A stretch of DNA of 64,000 bases from Saccharomyces uvarum (Eukaryota > Ascomycota > Saccharomycetes > Saccharomycetales > Saccharomycetaceae): the NCBI GenBank assembly GCA_947243795.1, contig OX365928.1, positions 140,764 to 204,763 of the forward strand. The letters are read 5' to 3'. The translations under genes and the position numbers were made by a program. A model generated the notes under the pieces. The model saw only the letters and a list, made by a program, of their open reading frames with translations, was not told where the DNA came from and searched no databases. Positions 53,585-64,000 of the stretch are shown piece after piece (the first letter of the stretch is position 1; each line of letters opens with the position of its first letter).

Positions 53585-56500
53585 GATGAATTGGATTGCG
53601 TTGAAACCTGCTAAGTTGTATTTGTCGTGAGGGGATGTGAATTCTCGAGAACATAAGATTTTTAATAGCAGCCGAAGTATTGTATCCCTCTCTAATATTT
53701 ATAGTTCTTGAAATACTTTTTTTATTTGTTATTACTAATCATTGCTGACACATCATCTTCACTTTTCGTTCAGAAGTACTTCAGCGAAGGGATTACTAAT
53801 GGCGTCGGGTATTGTCGTAAAACAAATACACATAGAGATCAGAAAGCTATAACTGGCGCGGAAAGATGGAAAAAGGAGAGAAAAGGGGAAAAATATACAA
53901 TGACGTGAGAAGGTCACATGAAGAAGATCGTAACCCGTATCTTCGACCACTCGTACCTCTTGTGGCACTGTATATAATAGATAGTGCTTTAGTCTTTATG
54001 TCGCGGCAGTGGACCATGCTGGTGTGATGTCGGAATTTGTAATATAAAGAGCCAAATAGTGCAACACCCTTACAGGCGAAGGCGCCAATAGGCTGTTTCC
54101 TTGCCGCAGGAGTAGACTGCGTTGTGCAGATTAAGAGTTTCAAGGTCATTTGGTAGCGGCTGGTACGATTATGAGGCAAGACAAGTCACACTAAGATGGC
54201 CATATGTAGGCGTGTTATATAGGTTCATAGTGGCGTATGAAAATTCTTGTTCGTAAGTACTGTACGAAATATTATCTTCTTTCTTGAGCATCTTCGAATA
54301 AGATCATGTTAATCTTGGCCGTGGGGTTTCGTTATTATAGTTGGGTGAGATTTTTTATGGTAGTTCCATTTCGTTCAGCGCAGAGTATTAACGTGCAAGT
54401 GTTGTTATTTCCAGTTGGTAGAGTATTTGTATCGAGATGTTTTAGTTTATTCAGACAGAAGAGAGCCAAGTAGTGTTGTCTTGTCGCTGTAGATACAGGT
54501 AGCTACGCAGCCTTGATTAGGATGATCTCGTTGGCTCACTTCATTTTATCAAGGATGCGACTTTAGTGCTATATGGCAGTTACGTTACGTTACGTTACGT
54601 ATCAAGGTTAACCAGGATATGTGGTAGTTGTGCTTCAAAGGACGTGGAATGATCGGTCGGGATACGGAGATGTTATATAATGAGGTCTGCCGCCGCCATA
54701 TCGCGGTATATCTAAGCGTGGTTGTCCCTTTGAGGGAGGTTAAGATCCGCGGAAAGTTTCGTTACTTTGGTATTGCGGTGCTTGAAAATTTTTTCATAAT
54801 GATTATTTGGTTAAGGAAAATGTGTGGCAGCAATGCTGTGATCGAGATAAAGGCCAAGATTGCAGCGGAGTATCGAGTAAAAGCAAGATAATACTGTTGA
54901 GGGTACACGGCGATTAAGGTCCGCAGGGTATTCTGTTGCGATGAGGTGTAAATTTGGTATCGTATGAGGGATGTGAAGGATATATAACAGCTGAACATTC
55001 CTGACGGGTCTGTACTTGCTACTCCTCTATTGTTTTTCGTTTCTTCTGCACTTCGCCTGTTTTTTCCGTTTTGGGCGCGTCTGTTTTTTTCTCGGAGGGC
55101 GCTGAGCGCCGAACCCGAGTTTTTTGTTAAAGTTTCTAAAACTATAGAACGGCGTTGCGGCTTTGGCAGAAGGTTTAAGCCAGGGTCCTGGTTTGGTTAG
55201 TCTGAATTTACGTTGGTAGAACATACAAGTACGATATCATATGGCTTATGTACGGGCATGCAGCAATAGTAGATGAGACTGATAAGTAGATGGACGGCAA
55301 GTAGACGGACGGCAAGCAGTATGTTTGTCCCGTGATCTTGGGGTTAGTAGCGGTTCCAAATGCAAATGCAAAAGAAAACAGACATTTTAGACAATATCAA
55401 TGTTTTATATTGTACGTTAAACTTTCAGAGCGTCACAGTACCTTTCGATGATCCGAATATAGACTTTGAAGTCTCCAGTTGCCATCGCCACCACAAGCGC
55501 AGGGCAGGAAAAGGATGTTCTCAATACATACAAGCTCGAAAGTGTTCCTCCCAGTAGAACCGTGGCGCACTTCGTACATCACGTGTTGGCTACAAAGTGC
55601 AACATGAACAGAAGTTCTTGATATGAGCGCAGAAATTGCTATAAGAAATGCTTATTCAGGTCCAATTACTCTGCTTTTCAGCGGGTGTTGGCGTTTTCAC
55701 ATTTCCATATTCTTGTCTTGCGTATCCGGTAACTTTGGAGATTTTGGAGCCTCCTGGACTCGCCAAGGGGAAAAAATCTTCTAGGGTTTCCCTGTGTCGC
55801 CCTCCACCCTTTCCAACAGCTCTTGTCTTGTCCTAAATCTGCAAAAAAAGGATAGCTTGTGCCGTGAAATGTGAACTCTGCACGTGCCCGTCTGTGACCG
55901 CGTGGCTGTCCCATTGGGTTCTATTCCTCTGCGGCGTTATTACAGCGGATAAGCCACAGCGGGGAAGTTTGCTGTGATTATGAAAGAGGTCCCTGAAAAA
56001 TCCAGGCTTCTCGAGGGCCTGGACTTCGCAGGGACCTTGCCACCCCCTCTCAACAGAAACAAATCGCGTTCTTGTCGTAGTGAGAAAAGGCAGCCGTGCG
56101 TTACAGGGACAAAAAAACTGCAGTTTCGCACTTCCGCACCGAGTCCGATTTTTCTTGCCGCCCGAAAGTTGGGAGTGGCTGTCCGACTCTTTTGTCTTTA
56201 AGTCGTATATGATTCTCAATTTTAGTGCAAGTGGCAATTTGAATCCGCCAATGACTTCTAGGCTGTGCACATATGCCTAAACAATTGCTGTGGCTGTCGT
56301 ACCTGGCGGGATCGAACCGCGTCTGGCGCGTCTTCGAATAGAAGAATGTGCTAAAACACACATTTTGTACGATGAAGAAGGATTCGGTCGCTATTTGTCG
56401 TAGAATGTCTCTGTTCTCTTGCTAAGCAAAATTTGCCGCGTCTGTTAATGACTGACACCCTGTTAGCGCATATGCGCATGAGCTTGCAGACACACCTGTA

Positions 56501-56772
56501 GAAACGCCTGCATAAGAGTTTCTCTTAGCTCACGAAAATTGTCGCTATATTCGATTGATTCAAACATCCAGGGGTCCGGTAATTGCACTTCTAATATGAT
56601 TCAGATCACCAAACAGCTGAAAGAAAAAGCATATAAAACGCTTCATTTTGCTTGATTCTAACAATTATTCAGTCAAATTCCCTTCTGTTTATACTTGTCT
56701 CTTGATATAGCCCTCACCAAGAAATCTTCATAGTTGTTAATTTTCTGGTAAAATCTCGCCCATATAAAAGAG
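53585..56772. other. 3.2 kb region upstream of the HPF1-like gene
   Basis: No supported gene. Part of it (about 54.0-55.0 kb) resembles the region 59.1-60.4 kb in scattered blocks, for example ACACCCTTACAGGC with nearby GAAGGCG, and TGGCAGTTACG versus TGACAGTTACG. Other contents: a GTTAC pentamer run (54582-54600), a B-box-like element (56308-56318), and the HPF1-like promoter with TATAAA at 56632-56637. Short frames (for example 54628-54891) have no ATG or family match. Confidence 0.45.
54582..54600. repeat. GTTAC pentanucleotide repeat
   Basis: About four tandem copies of GTTAC/TTACG in non-coding subtelomeric sequence. Confidence 0.8.
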
Positions 56773-58674
56773 ATGTTCAATCGTTTAAACAAGTTTCAAG
56801 CTGCCGTGGCTTTGGCCCTTTACTCCCAAAGTGCATTGGGTCAATCCTTTGGCAACAGTTCTTCCACTATCACTTCTGCCTCTACCGCAAGTGCTTCTGC
56901 TACCGCCTCACTTTCTTCTAGTGACGGTACTGTTTATTTGCCATCCACTACAATTTCTGGTGACCTCACAGTTACTGGTAAAGTGATTGCAACTGAAGCA
57001 GTCGAAGTTGCAGCTGGCGGTAAACTGACCTTGCTTGACGGTGAAAAATACTCCTTCACATCTGATCTAAAGGTTGATGGTGACTTGATCGTGGCAAAGT
57101 CTGAGGCTACTTACGAAGGTACCGCTTTCGACGTCTCAGGTGCAACCTTTGAAGTTTCTGGTAACTTCCATGCTGAAGAATCTGCTGCTACTTCTGCATC
57201 TGTCTACTCCTTCACTCCTGGCTCTTTCGATAACACTGGTGACATTTCTCTAAGCCTATCAAAGACTAAGAAGGGTGAAGTCACTTTCTCCCCATACTCT
57301 AACGCTGGTGCCTTCTCTTTCTCGAACGCTATCCTAAACGGTGGTTCCGTCTCCGGTCTACAACGTAGAGACGATGATGAAGGATCAAAGAACAACGGTG
57401 AAATAAATCTAGACAACGGAAGTACTTACGTTATTGTTGAACCTGTCTCTGGAAACGGTACAGTTAACATTATCTCCGGTAACCTTTACTTGCACTACCC
57501 AGACACTTTCACCGGTCAAACCGTCAACTTTAAGGGAGAAGGTGTTATTGCCGTTGACCCAACCGACACCAACACTACTCCTATTCCTGTTGTTGGCTAC
57601 ACTGGTAAGAACCAAATTGCCATTACCCAAGACGTCAGCGTCTCTTACAACAGCGAAACTGGTGTTTTGACTGCAACCAAGGGTAACGTCGAATTCTCTT
57701 TCGCTATCGGTACCGGCTTCTCCAGTTCTGGTTTCAGTGTCTCCGAAGGTCTCTTTGCAGAAGCTTATGCTTACTACCTAAACTACGACGGTGTTATCGC
57801 TTCTACTGGTGCTACATCGTCCGTTTCTGCCACATCCATTCCATCCTCTGCCTCTGCCTCTGGTTCAGTCACTTCAGCTAGTGTCTCTACCTCTGGTAAA
57901 TCCAACTCCACTTCTGTCTCCGGTTCAGCCACTTCATCCGCTGCCTCCGGTTCAGCCACTTCAGCTAGTGTCTCTACCTCTGGTAAATTCAACTCCACTT
58001 CTGTCTCTGGTTCAGTCACTTCATCCGCTGTCTCTGGTTCAGTCACTTCATCCGCTGCCTCCGGTTCAGTTACCTACTCTGGTTTGACTTTGGAAACTGC
58101 ATCCGTTTACACCGAAACACTAACTTACGCCAATGCCACAAGCACAGTCGTAGTTTCCTGTTCAAAGACAACTGACTCTAACGGCAATATCTACACTATT
58201 ACCAAAACCGTTCCATGTTCTACCACCATCGCCACAATCACTTCTTGTGATGACAATGGATGCCATGTTGTCCCAGCACCAACCGCTACTGGTGTCACTG
58301 CAACCACTGTTTCTTCAAAGTCTTACACTACTGTCACCGTTACTCACTGTGATGACAACGGCTGCAATGTCAAGACCGTCACTTCTGAGGCTCCTAAAGC
58401 AACTTCAGCCACCACAGCCACCACCATTGCTCCAAAATCATACACCACTGTCACTGTCACCCACTGTGACGACAACGGCTGTAGCGTCAAGACTGTCACT
58501 TCTGAGGCTCCAAAAGCAACCACAGTAGTTTCCAAGTCTGGCTCTCCAACTTCTTCCACTACAACTTCTCAAACACACACTGGTATCATCGTTCAATCTG
58601 AAGGTATCGCTGCAGGTTTGAGAACCAATGCTTTGAGCGCTTTGGTTGGTGCTTTTCTTTTGGCCTTTTTTTAA
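56773..58674 (+). CDS. HPF1/AWA1-type GPI-anchored cell-wall mannoprotein
   Basis: 633-residue secreted glycoprotein. It begins MFNRLNKFQAAVALALYSQ (signal peptide to about 23), then a Ser/Thr-rich stretch and the conserved globular region of the HPF1/HLR1 family (VYLPSTTISGDLTVTGKV, a beta-helix-like repeat, VSGLQRRDDDE with a likely Kex2 site RR, then FSFAIGTGFSSSGFS). A Ser-rich stalk with imperfect repeats of SVSTSGK(S/F)NSTSVSGS follows, then Cys-containing repeats of the form SYTTVTVTHCDDNGC-VKTVTSEAP, and a hydrophobic GPI signal (LSALVGAFLLAFF). HPF1 is a haze-protective mannoprotein; AWA1 promotes foaming. This copy has a much shorter Ser/Thr stalk than S288C Hpf1 as I recall it. S288C carries YAR066W, a related fragment, in this part of the arm. 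Confidence 0.92.
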   Translation: MFNRLNKFQAAVALALYSQSALGQSFGNSSSTITSASTASASATASLSSSDGTVYLPSTTISGDLTVTGKVIATEAVEVAAGGKLTLLDGEKYSFTSDLKVDGDLIVAKSEATYEGTAFDVSGATFEVSGNFHAEESAATSASVYSFTPGSFDNTGDISLSLSKTKKGEVTFSPYSNAGAFSFSNAILNGGSVSGLQRRDDDEGSKNNGEINLDNGSTYVIVEPVSGNGTVNIISGNLYLHYPDTFTGQTVNFKGEGVIAVDPTDTNTTPIPVVGYTGKNQIAITQDVSVSYNSETGVLTATKGNVEFSFAIGTGFSSSGFSVSEGLFAEAYAYYLNYDGVIASTGATSSVSATSIPSSASASGSVTSASVSTSGKSNSTSVSGSATSSAASGSATSASVSTSGKFNSTSVSGSVTSSAVSGSVTSSAASGSVTYSGLTLETASVYTETLTYANATSTVVVSCSKTTDSNGNIYTITKTVPCSTTIATITSCDDNGCHVVPAPTATGVTATTVSSKSYTTVTVTHCDDNGCNVKTVTSEAPKATSATTATTIAPKSYTTVTVTHCDDNGCSVKTVTSEAPKATTVVSKSGSPTSSTTTSQTHTGIIVQSEGIAAGLRTNALSALVGAFLLAFF

Positions 58675-60543
58675 GCTTTTTAGCTGAGGGTACAACTGTA
58701 CTCCTTCAAAATTAGGTGGGTCTTTTCTATATATCCTTTGTGTAAAATTCTTTAAGTAGTTTTAACTTAAGTTGAAGAAAATTCTGATCTTTTTTTGAAC
58801 CGGCCACTTTTGGATACGTTAACCGAACTTAGAAACTGCTCCAGAATGTGACCTCATTGCATCGCGAAAAGATAAAAATATTCGTTGGTGTGTTCTGGGT
58901 GGCTTATTGTTACGCTTATGCAGTTGCAGTGCGAACTTGTCGCCGTTATCTCTTGATGCCATTATAAAGTCCCCAAAACTGGTTGTCTTTCAACTCTTTT
59001 CGGTGGTACAGTACGGCTGTGACCGTAGATCGAGTAAGTTATTCACCACTCCGAAAATGGAAGAAACTTCTGCACATTACCTTGAGCTGTAGTTTAGGCA
59101 AACTACGAGTAAAAAAAAGATTGTTGCCATGAATGGGTGCGCTGGCAAAGTATGAGGCAAATGTGCAATCATACTTGCCATGCCATAAGGACAGTGTAGT
59201 AAGATGACTATGTGTTGGTTTGCCGTAGATAGTTTCAATGCAGCGGGCACGACGGGCGCCCTGGCATGAGTCTGTTAACGACACCCAAGTCGAGACGCTC
59301 GGAAGTGTTTCTGTCACTGGCGGGTATTCTCGGAGCGATTACTGCTGGTTCCTGTTTGTAGACATTTTAGAGAATTACTGTTCTGCTTGCCTGACAATCG
59401 CTTCCGTTCATTTCAGGGTGTGAGGTATATATAATGTTATGCTATATTTTGTTAAGATACGAGAGAGCCTCGCAATATTGTCTTATATGATTCTGTAATT
59501 GGTACTGCTCATCTCGTTATCTTGGTTCAGTTCACCAAGAAACTCTTTTTAATGTTAGATGACAGTTACGCTATGTCAAGTTTAGCAAGGGTAGTACGTG
59601 TCCATCATAAGGCCTGGACAGTATCGCAGAAGTACTATATTTGAGCATAAGCAGCAATTTTATAGGGTCAAGGTCTGTGAACGTGGATAGTGTGGCAAGA
59701 AAAAAGAAGAGCGAAGATAGCTATGCCAAGCTCTTGCGTTTGCGGGTAGTGCGGTAGTATTATGCAAGGATTAGGGAACATGAGGATGCATCATTATGGC
59801 GATGAAACCGTCAAGGGGTGGAACGCAGTGGTGTTATGTTAGACGTGGGGCTGCCATGTTCACGTGTTGTTCAAGACATTGTTCTGTTGAATTCATTGGA
59901 GTTAAGCACAGATGAGTTTGTGGTACTGGAATAGTAAGTAACACACATCCGCGGAACCATATTGAGAACCGCGGAATGAGTACCGTGGAATATGTTGAGG
60001 TCCGTGGAGTTATTTTTTTAGTGAAGTGGCATGTTAAATTCCTCGGACATCGAGGATTTGTGCGAATACACGGCGTTGTTAGTTAACCTTCAGATTCTAC
60101 ATTTGGCGCTTCAGACGTCGTGACAACCTATCTATCTCCAGAAGCTCAACTAAGAATATCATTCCAATTGTACACGAAAAGGCAACTTTTTCAGTATGAT
60201 CCGACAACGTGGGTGAAAGAATCGTAAAACAAGTTCGTATAATTACATCGACCGAGCGGCTGCTTCACATGGTAATACTAAGTTAAATAAACACAATCCT
60301 CAGCTGCATTAGGAAGCAAGAGTGCTCTATTCGAGTCACGTAGGACACCCTTACAGGCCAGAAGGCGAAACGGCTGATTTGACGCGGAAGATGCATACAG
60401 AGTTGTGTCGAAATTTTTTGAAAACTAAGCTTGATTGGAGGCCCCTTGGTTGGAGGCACATCCAAGAGGCTACAAACAGTGGTACACGCTTCGATAGAAT
60501 CGCACAATATAAAAAGATAAGAGGAGTACATAGATATTTGTAA
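58675..60543. other. Subtelomeric spacer between the mannoprotein and acetyltransferase genes
   Basis: 1.9 kb without a supported gene. Parts resemble the 54.0-55.0 kb region. Four copies of CCG(C/T)GGA occur at 59949-59956, 59969-59976, 59983-59990 and 60002-60008. Frames such as 59039-59317 or 60283-60531 have no recognised product. Confidence 0.4.
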
Positions 60544-61233
60544 CTATTCCATAGAAAGAAATTCGGGCTCTATCCTCGTCAAATCTTTACCGTAAATAAT
60601 GGCATCCACAGGCTCCTCAGAACCCTTTAAAATTCCAGCACGAGGAATTAATCCAATCTTTTCAAAGTTCAATTTGTCCCAGATTTTCCAACTAGCCTGA
60701 TTGGTAACAAAAACAAGATTGAAAATAGAATACTTGTATCCCAACAAAGGAGCCCAATTCAGATACACCTGGGCGAGTCTATAGCCAATCTTTTGACCTC
60801 TATGGTAACTATTTACCAGAAAACCGGCGTTACAATTATGCGAGCAGCGTGGGGCATAATTAGGCTTAATGTAGAATGTACCTAAGAGAACCAGATACCA
60901 GTCTTGATTATCTTCGATGAATTTCTTATCAGTTTGCAAGACAATAACAGTAAAAGAGTGAAACCAATAATTTAAGAACTCCTGTTTAGTCAACTTATTC
61001 AATTGTGGATAAGTCTTGCCGCCTTCAATTTCCAGATTGAATAACTCAAAAATATAGTTGATAAGCGAATCTGGAATATCTTTGGTGTTGAACACTGGAA
61101 AAGCAGTAGCTACTGTGTCCAAACCAATAAGCTTAAACTGTAACGGCTCAATGAAATCAGCAAGTGGTTTTTGGAAAGCAGGGCCATCGTGCAAATTTGC
61201 TGTTGACTTCCACTCAGTGGATTTAGCTTCCAT
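60544..61233 (-). CDS. MPR1: MPR1-type N-acetyltransferase (azetidine-2-carboxylate resistance)
   Basis: 229-residue GNAT-family acetyltransferase, the same length as Mpr1 of S. cerevisiae strain Sigma1278b and very similar throughout as I recall it. Mpr1 acetylates the toxic proline analogue azetidine-2-carboxylate and proline-derived P5C/GSA, lowering oxidative stress and feeding arginine synthesis. The acetyl-CoA loop R145-G-Q-K-I-G150 is intact, as are Asn135 (substrate binding in Mpr1) and Asn172/Asn178. Residue 85 is Glu, as in the Mpr2 variant, and residue 65 is Phe. The gene is absent from the S288C reference but present subtelomerically in several strains and sister species. No frameshift or lost motif, so it should be functional. 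Confidence 0.93.
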   Translation of the reverse strand: MEAKSTEWKSTANLHDGPAFQKPLADFIEPLQFKLIGLDTVATAFPVFNTKDIPDSLINYIFELFNLEIEGGKTYPQLNKLTKQEFLNYWFHSFTVIVLQTDKKFIEDNQDWYLVLLGTFYIKPNYAPRCSHNCNAGFLVNSYHRGQKIGYRLAQVYLNWAPLLGYKYSIFNLVFVTNQASWKIWDKLNFEKIGLIPRAGILKGSEEPVDAIIYGKDLTRIEPEFLSME

Positions 61234-61780
61234 CTTTATTCTAGGCTTTTGCTATTTCTTGTATATCGACATGGTATAATATTAAGCCGCTTGCAATCGG
61301 TCATCGACCCTGCTTTTTCTTTTTCTTTGTCATACAGATCTTAGAAGTTTTTGTCATAGTTGTCCCCCTTACTACGGCATGGCATGATAAGACAAAACAA
61401 ACCGGAAACACCAAAACAAGATTATAGATAAGATTCTGTATGAAGAACAATTATTTCTGATATGCAAAAATTCACCTTTTAACAACGCCCTTATACGCGA
61501 AAACTACCGATAGGCGGTTTTCAAGGCCTTTTGAGACCGGGTAACGATGGACGAACATGATCACATGACTGTCACATGATCTTGTCGGAACGCGCTGCCC
61601 GAGAAAAAGCGTTCAGCCGCACTTGAAGCCATCTCAGCTGGGCGGTTAACTAATAAGAGAGACGCTACAAGAGAGACGCTACAAGTTGAGAGAGGTAGGT
61701 ACGCAGTTGATCAGCGTCCTGTGGGTCTGTATTCATCCGGATCTGTATTTAGGTCATTGGGGCATAAGAAGATGGCAAAT
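61234..61780. other. MPR1 upstream region, transition to subtelomere
   Basis: About 550 bp of mixed composition holding the MPR1 promoter. A 13 bp unit, AGAGAGACGCTAC, is repeated at about 61658-61683. Beyond about 61780 the plus strand becomes poor in cytosine. Confidence 0.4.
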
Positions 61781-63905
61781 TATGGTTTAGGTGTATGAAA
61801 TTGAAATATGTGGTGGTAATAGGAATCAGGCTATATAGTATGGAATATGGTATGGGGGATGGTATGTGATATTATCGTATACGGTATTATATTGGGATGA
61901 GCGATGGTACGATCTTCTATTGAGAGTGATTAGGGTGATGAATTATGATATAAGATATTGAGATATGTGGTGGTGGATAGATGGGCGGTGTGTAGTGTGG
62001 GGTGCGGGTGATAATGTATAGTTGATGGTATGCGTGCAAATGTGAGAATATTGAGATGTTTAGAGCTAATATATGGTTGAGAGTGTTATTCTTAGTGGGA
62101 GGCAGAGTTTGGTGGCCGGGAGATGGTGGCAATGTGAAAATGTCCAGGGTGTTAAGTGCTGAGGTACGTGCCGTATATGGTGATAATGTGGTGGTATGGT
62201 AGAGAAAGAGCTGGGAAAGGGCGTTGATAGATTGTTAGGTGGTATTTGAGGTGGAGTGAGGTAGTTTAGATATATAATTGGTAGTCGGAGTATTGGTAAG
62301 AAATAATGATTTATAGTTGGGTATGTACATTGAGTAAAAGGGTAGAAATTGTGAGAAAATATAAAAATATAGAATGTGAGAGTGGGAAGTTTAAGAATTA
62401 TAGTTGGTTTGTATGTGATTTGTATTATATTTAGCGTCCGTGTGAGTATGTGGTGGTATTATAATATGAAAGTGAGGGTATTGTAGAATGGTAGATGGTA
62501 TAATGTGCAGGTATTAGGACATAGTGAGAACATATGGTATATAGTATGATAGTATGGGGAGTAATGGAGAGTGATGATAAGTTGATAGTAGATGGGTATT
62601 GAGTTATGATATGTGGTGGCATTATATTTTAGCGTCCGTAGGAGTGCGCGTATCAATTATAGTAGAAGTAGTCAGGATAATATAGTATGACGATATTATG
62701 AAGAGAGTGGTGGTGTGGTATGGTATGATAATATGGAGGGGTGTGAGAGTGATGATAAGTGGTGATATGGTATTATTATATGGAGGGGCGTGGTGTTTAG
62801 GATTATTTGTTTATGTTTATTTGTTTAGGATTCGATATGTATGTTAGCGCCCGTATGAGTATGTGGTGGTATTATGATATATAGGGAGTGATAATATGGT
62901 ATATATGGAGAGAGACGATATTATGATATATGGTATGGGATATGGAGAGTGGTTAGGGTGAATTATGGAGGAGTGTGATTACGTTGATTTGTTTACGTTT
63001 GGATATGTATGTTTCGATGTATTTATTTGTTTACGTTTGGACGGTTGGAGAGTAGTGGTTAGGGTAGTGTTATATGGTATTACATTTAGCGTCCGTAGGA
63101 GTATGTGATGGTATATGATATTGAGAGTGGTGGTATATGATATTGAGAGTGATGGTGTATAATATTGAGAGTGATGGTATGTGATATTATGTTGAGAGTA
63201 GCAGGATATTGAAGTATGGTATATGGTGTTGAGAATAGTGGTGGAAGGTAGATGGGTGATATATAATGCATGGTATATGATATTGTGGAGGGGTGTGGTG
63301 TATATGTTTGTGTGTTTAGGTTGATTTGTTTAGGTTGATTTGTTTAGGTTGATTTGTTTACGTTTGAATGTGTATGTTTATATATATGTTTCGATAGTTG
63401 GAGATATTATGGAGATATTATGGAGATATTATGGAGATATTATGGAGATATTATGGAGATATTATGGAGGGTAATGGTGTATGATATTGAGAATGGTCAG
63501 GGTATATAGGTAGGGAGATGGTGTGTGATAGTAAGTTGGTTGGTTGGTTGGTTGGTATGGCGGGTGAGGGTATAGAGGGTGAGGATTGTGCTGATATACG
63601 GTGATGCACATGGTATTGGAGATGGAGATGAGAGGGTAGTGATATTGGAGATGGAGGTGTTACCCAGATGGTAAGTATGATATATGTGGTAGTGGTAGTG
63701 TGGTATGTAGACATGTCGTATGGAAGAGTTAGGGAGGCCAATATAGTATTCGAGGGTGGGGATTCGATGTGGAGGGATAAATTGAAAGAAATGTGGTGGG
63801 AAGGAGTTAATGTACCAGGGTGTTAAGTGGTGAGGTTCGTGGGGTGTGTGGGTGGTAATGATAGATGAGATGGAGGTTACCCAGATGGTGAGTATGATAT
63901 ATGTG
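61780..63905. repeat. X-element/STR-type subtelomeric repeat tract
   Basis: 2.1 kb with almost no cytosine on the plus strand, rich in GTGG, GATAT and TATGG motifs, directly next to the telomere: the composition and place of yeast X/STR DNA. It has internal repeats: a motif starting TTAGC(G)(T/C)CCGT at 62431, 62629, 62844 and 63086; a 35 bp direct repeat starting TTACCCAGATGG at 63660 and 63877; a 31 bp repeat (CCAGGGTGTTAAGTG) at 62142 and 63812; and six 11 bp units at 63400-63465. TTAGGG, the site of the subtelomeric factor Tbf1, occurs at 61930, 62953, 63059 and 63729. No Y' element is present. Confidence 0.7.
63400..63465. repeat. Six tandem 11 bp units
   Basis: GGAGATATTAT repeated six times head to tail within the subtelomeric tract. 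Confidence 0.95.
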
Positions 63906-64000
63906 GTAGTGAGTGTGGTGTGGGTGTGGTGTGTGGTGTGGTGTGGGTTTGGTGGGTGTGGTGGTGTGGTGTGGGTGTGGTGTGGGTGTGGGGTGGTGTG
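63906..64000 (+). repeat. Telomeric TG1-3 repeat (right telomere)
   Basis: The final 95 bases are almost entirely irregular TG, TGG and TGGG units (GTGGTGTGGGTGTGGTGTGTG and so on), the hallmark of Saccharomyces telomeres, with the G-rich strand running 5' to 3' toward the chromosome end. The window therefore ends inside or at the end of the telomere. One TTTGG variant near 63948 is the only clear break from the pattern. Confidence 0.93.

Noticed and set aside
61917-63741. Small minus-strand frames rich in His, Pro, Ile and Tyr in the subtelomere
   Set aside because: They follow from the cytosine-poor repeat composition and have no coding signature.
1-64000. CRISPR arrays, prokaryotic operons or phage
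   Set aside because: The window is a yeast nuclear chromosome; the repeats seen are coding tandem repeats, LTRs, microsatellites and telomeric DNA.

Overview
The window is the right end of a budding-yeast chromosome I. It comes from the Saccharomyces sensu stricto group but probably not from S. cerevisiae. The order ERP1, SWD1, RFA1, SEN34, tRNA-Ala(UGC), BUD14, ADE1, KIN3, CDC15, PAU, DUP240, tRNA-Ser(AGA), DUP240, YAT1, SWH1/OSH1, FLO follows the right arm of S. cerevisiae chromosome I. The proteins differ from my recollection of S288C by a few percent (ADE1, RFA1) to much more (BUD14, CDC15). That fits a sister species such as the S. mikatae, S. kudriavzevii or S. jurei lineage; I cannot decide which from sequence alone.

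Layout. 1-17.5 kb is conserved core: p24 cargo receptor ERP1, COMPASS subunit SWD1, RPA large subunit RFA1, tRNA-splicing endonuclease subunit SEN34, polarity factor BUD14, purine enzyme ADE1, and kinases KIN3 and CDC15. It is interrupted at 7-8.6 kb by a Ty insertion hotspot holding a decayed membrane-protein gene, a relic tRNA-Glu, a solo delta LTR with a triplicated end, and an intact tRNA-Ala. 17.5-30 kb is a variable zone: two nearly identical PAU genes, each followed by a DUP240 gene (one broken), a frameshifted membrane-protein gene, tRNA-Ser, a cluster of solo LTRs and a third DUP240 gene bracketed by two LTRs. 30-37 kb holds YAT1, with strikingly high G+C, and SWH1/OSH1. A 4.8 kb gap then leads to the FLO1-type flocculin.

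The flocculin (41.8-48.7 kb) is 2309 residues long and carries 33 near-identical units of about 50 aa. The distal 15 kb is accessory: an ochratoxinase-like amidohydrolase, a YKL071W-like short-chain dehydrogenase, an HPF1-type GPI mannoprotein and an MPR1-type N-acetyltransferase. The last 2.3 kb is a cytosine-poor tract of X-element/STR type with short repeats and TTAGGG sites, ending in TG1-3 telomere repeat at base 64000.

How the genes relate. The core genes are independent housekeeping units with their own promoters (MCB sites at RFA1, a paired TGACTC site at ADE1). The distal genes form a typical yeast subtelomeric portfolio: cell-wall adhesins and mannoproteins plus small-molecule detoxification enzymes. 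I found no clearly new multi-gene system. The most notable points are the giant regular flocculin, the G+C island at YAT1, the accessory gene set, and the LTR/tRNA relics.
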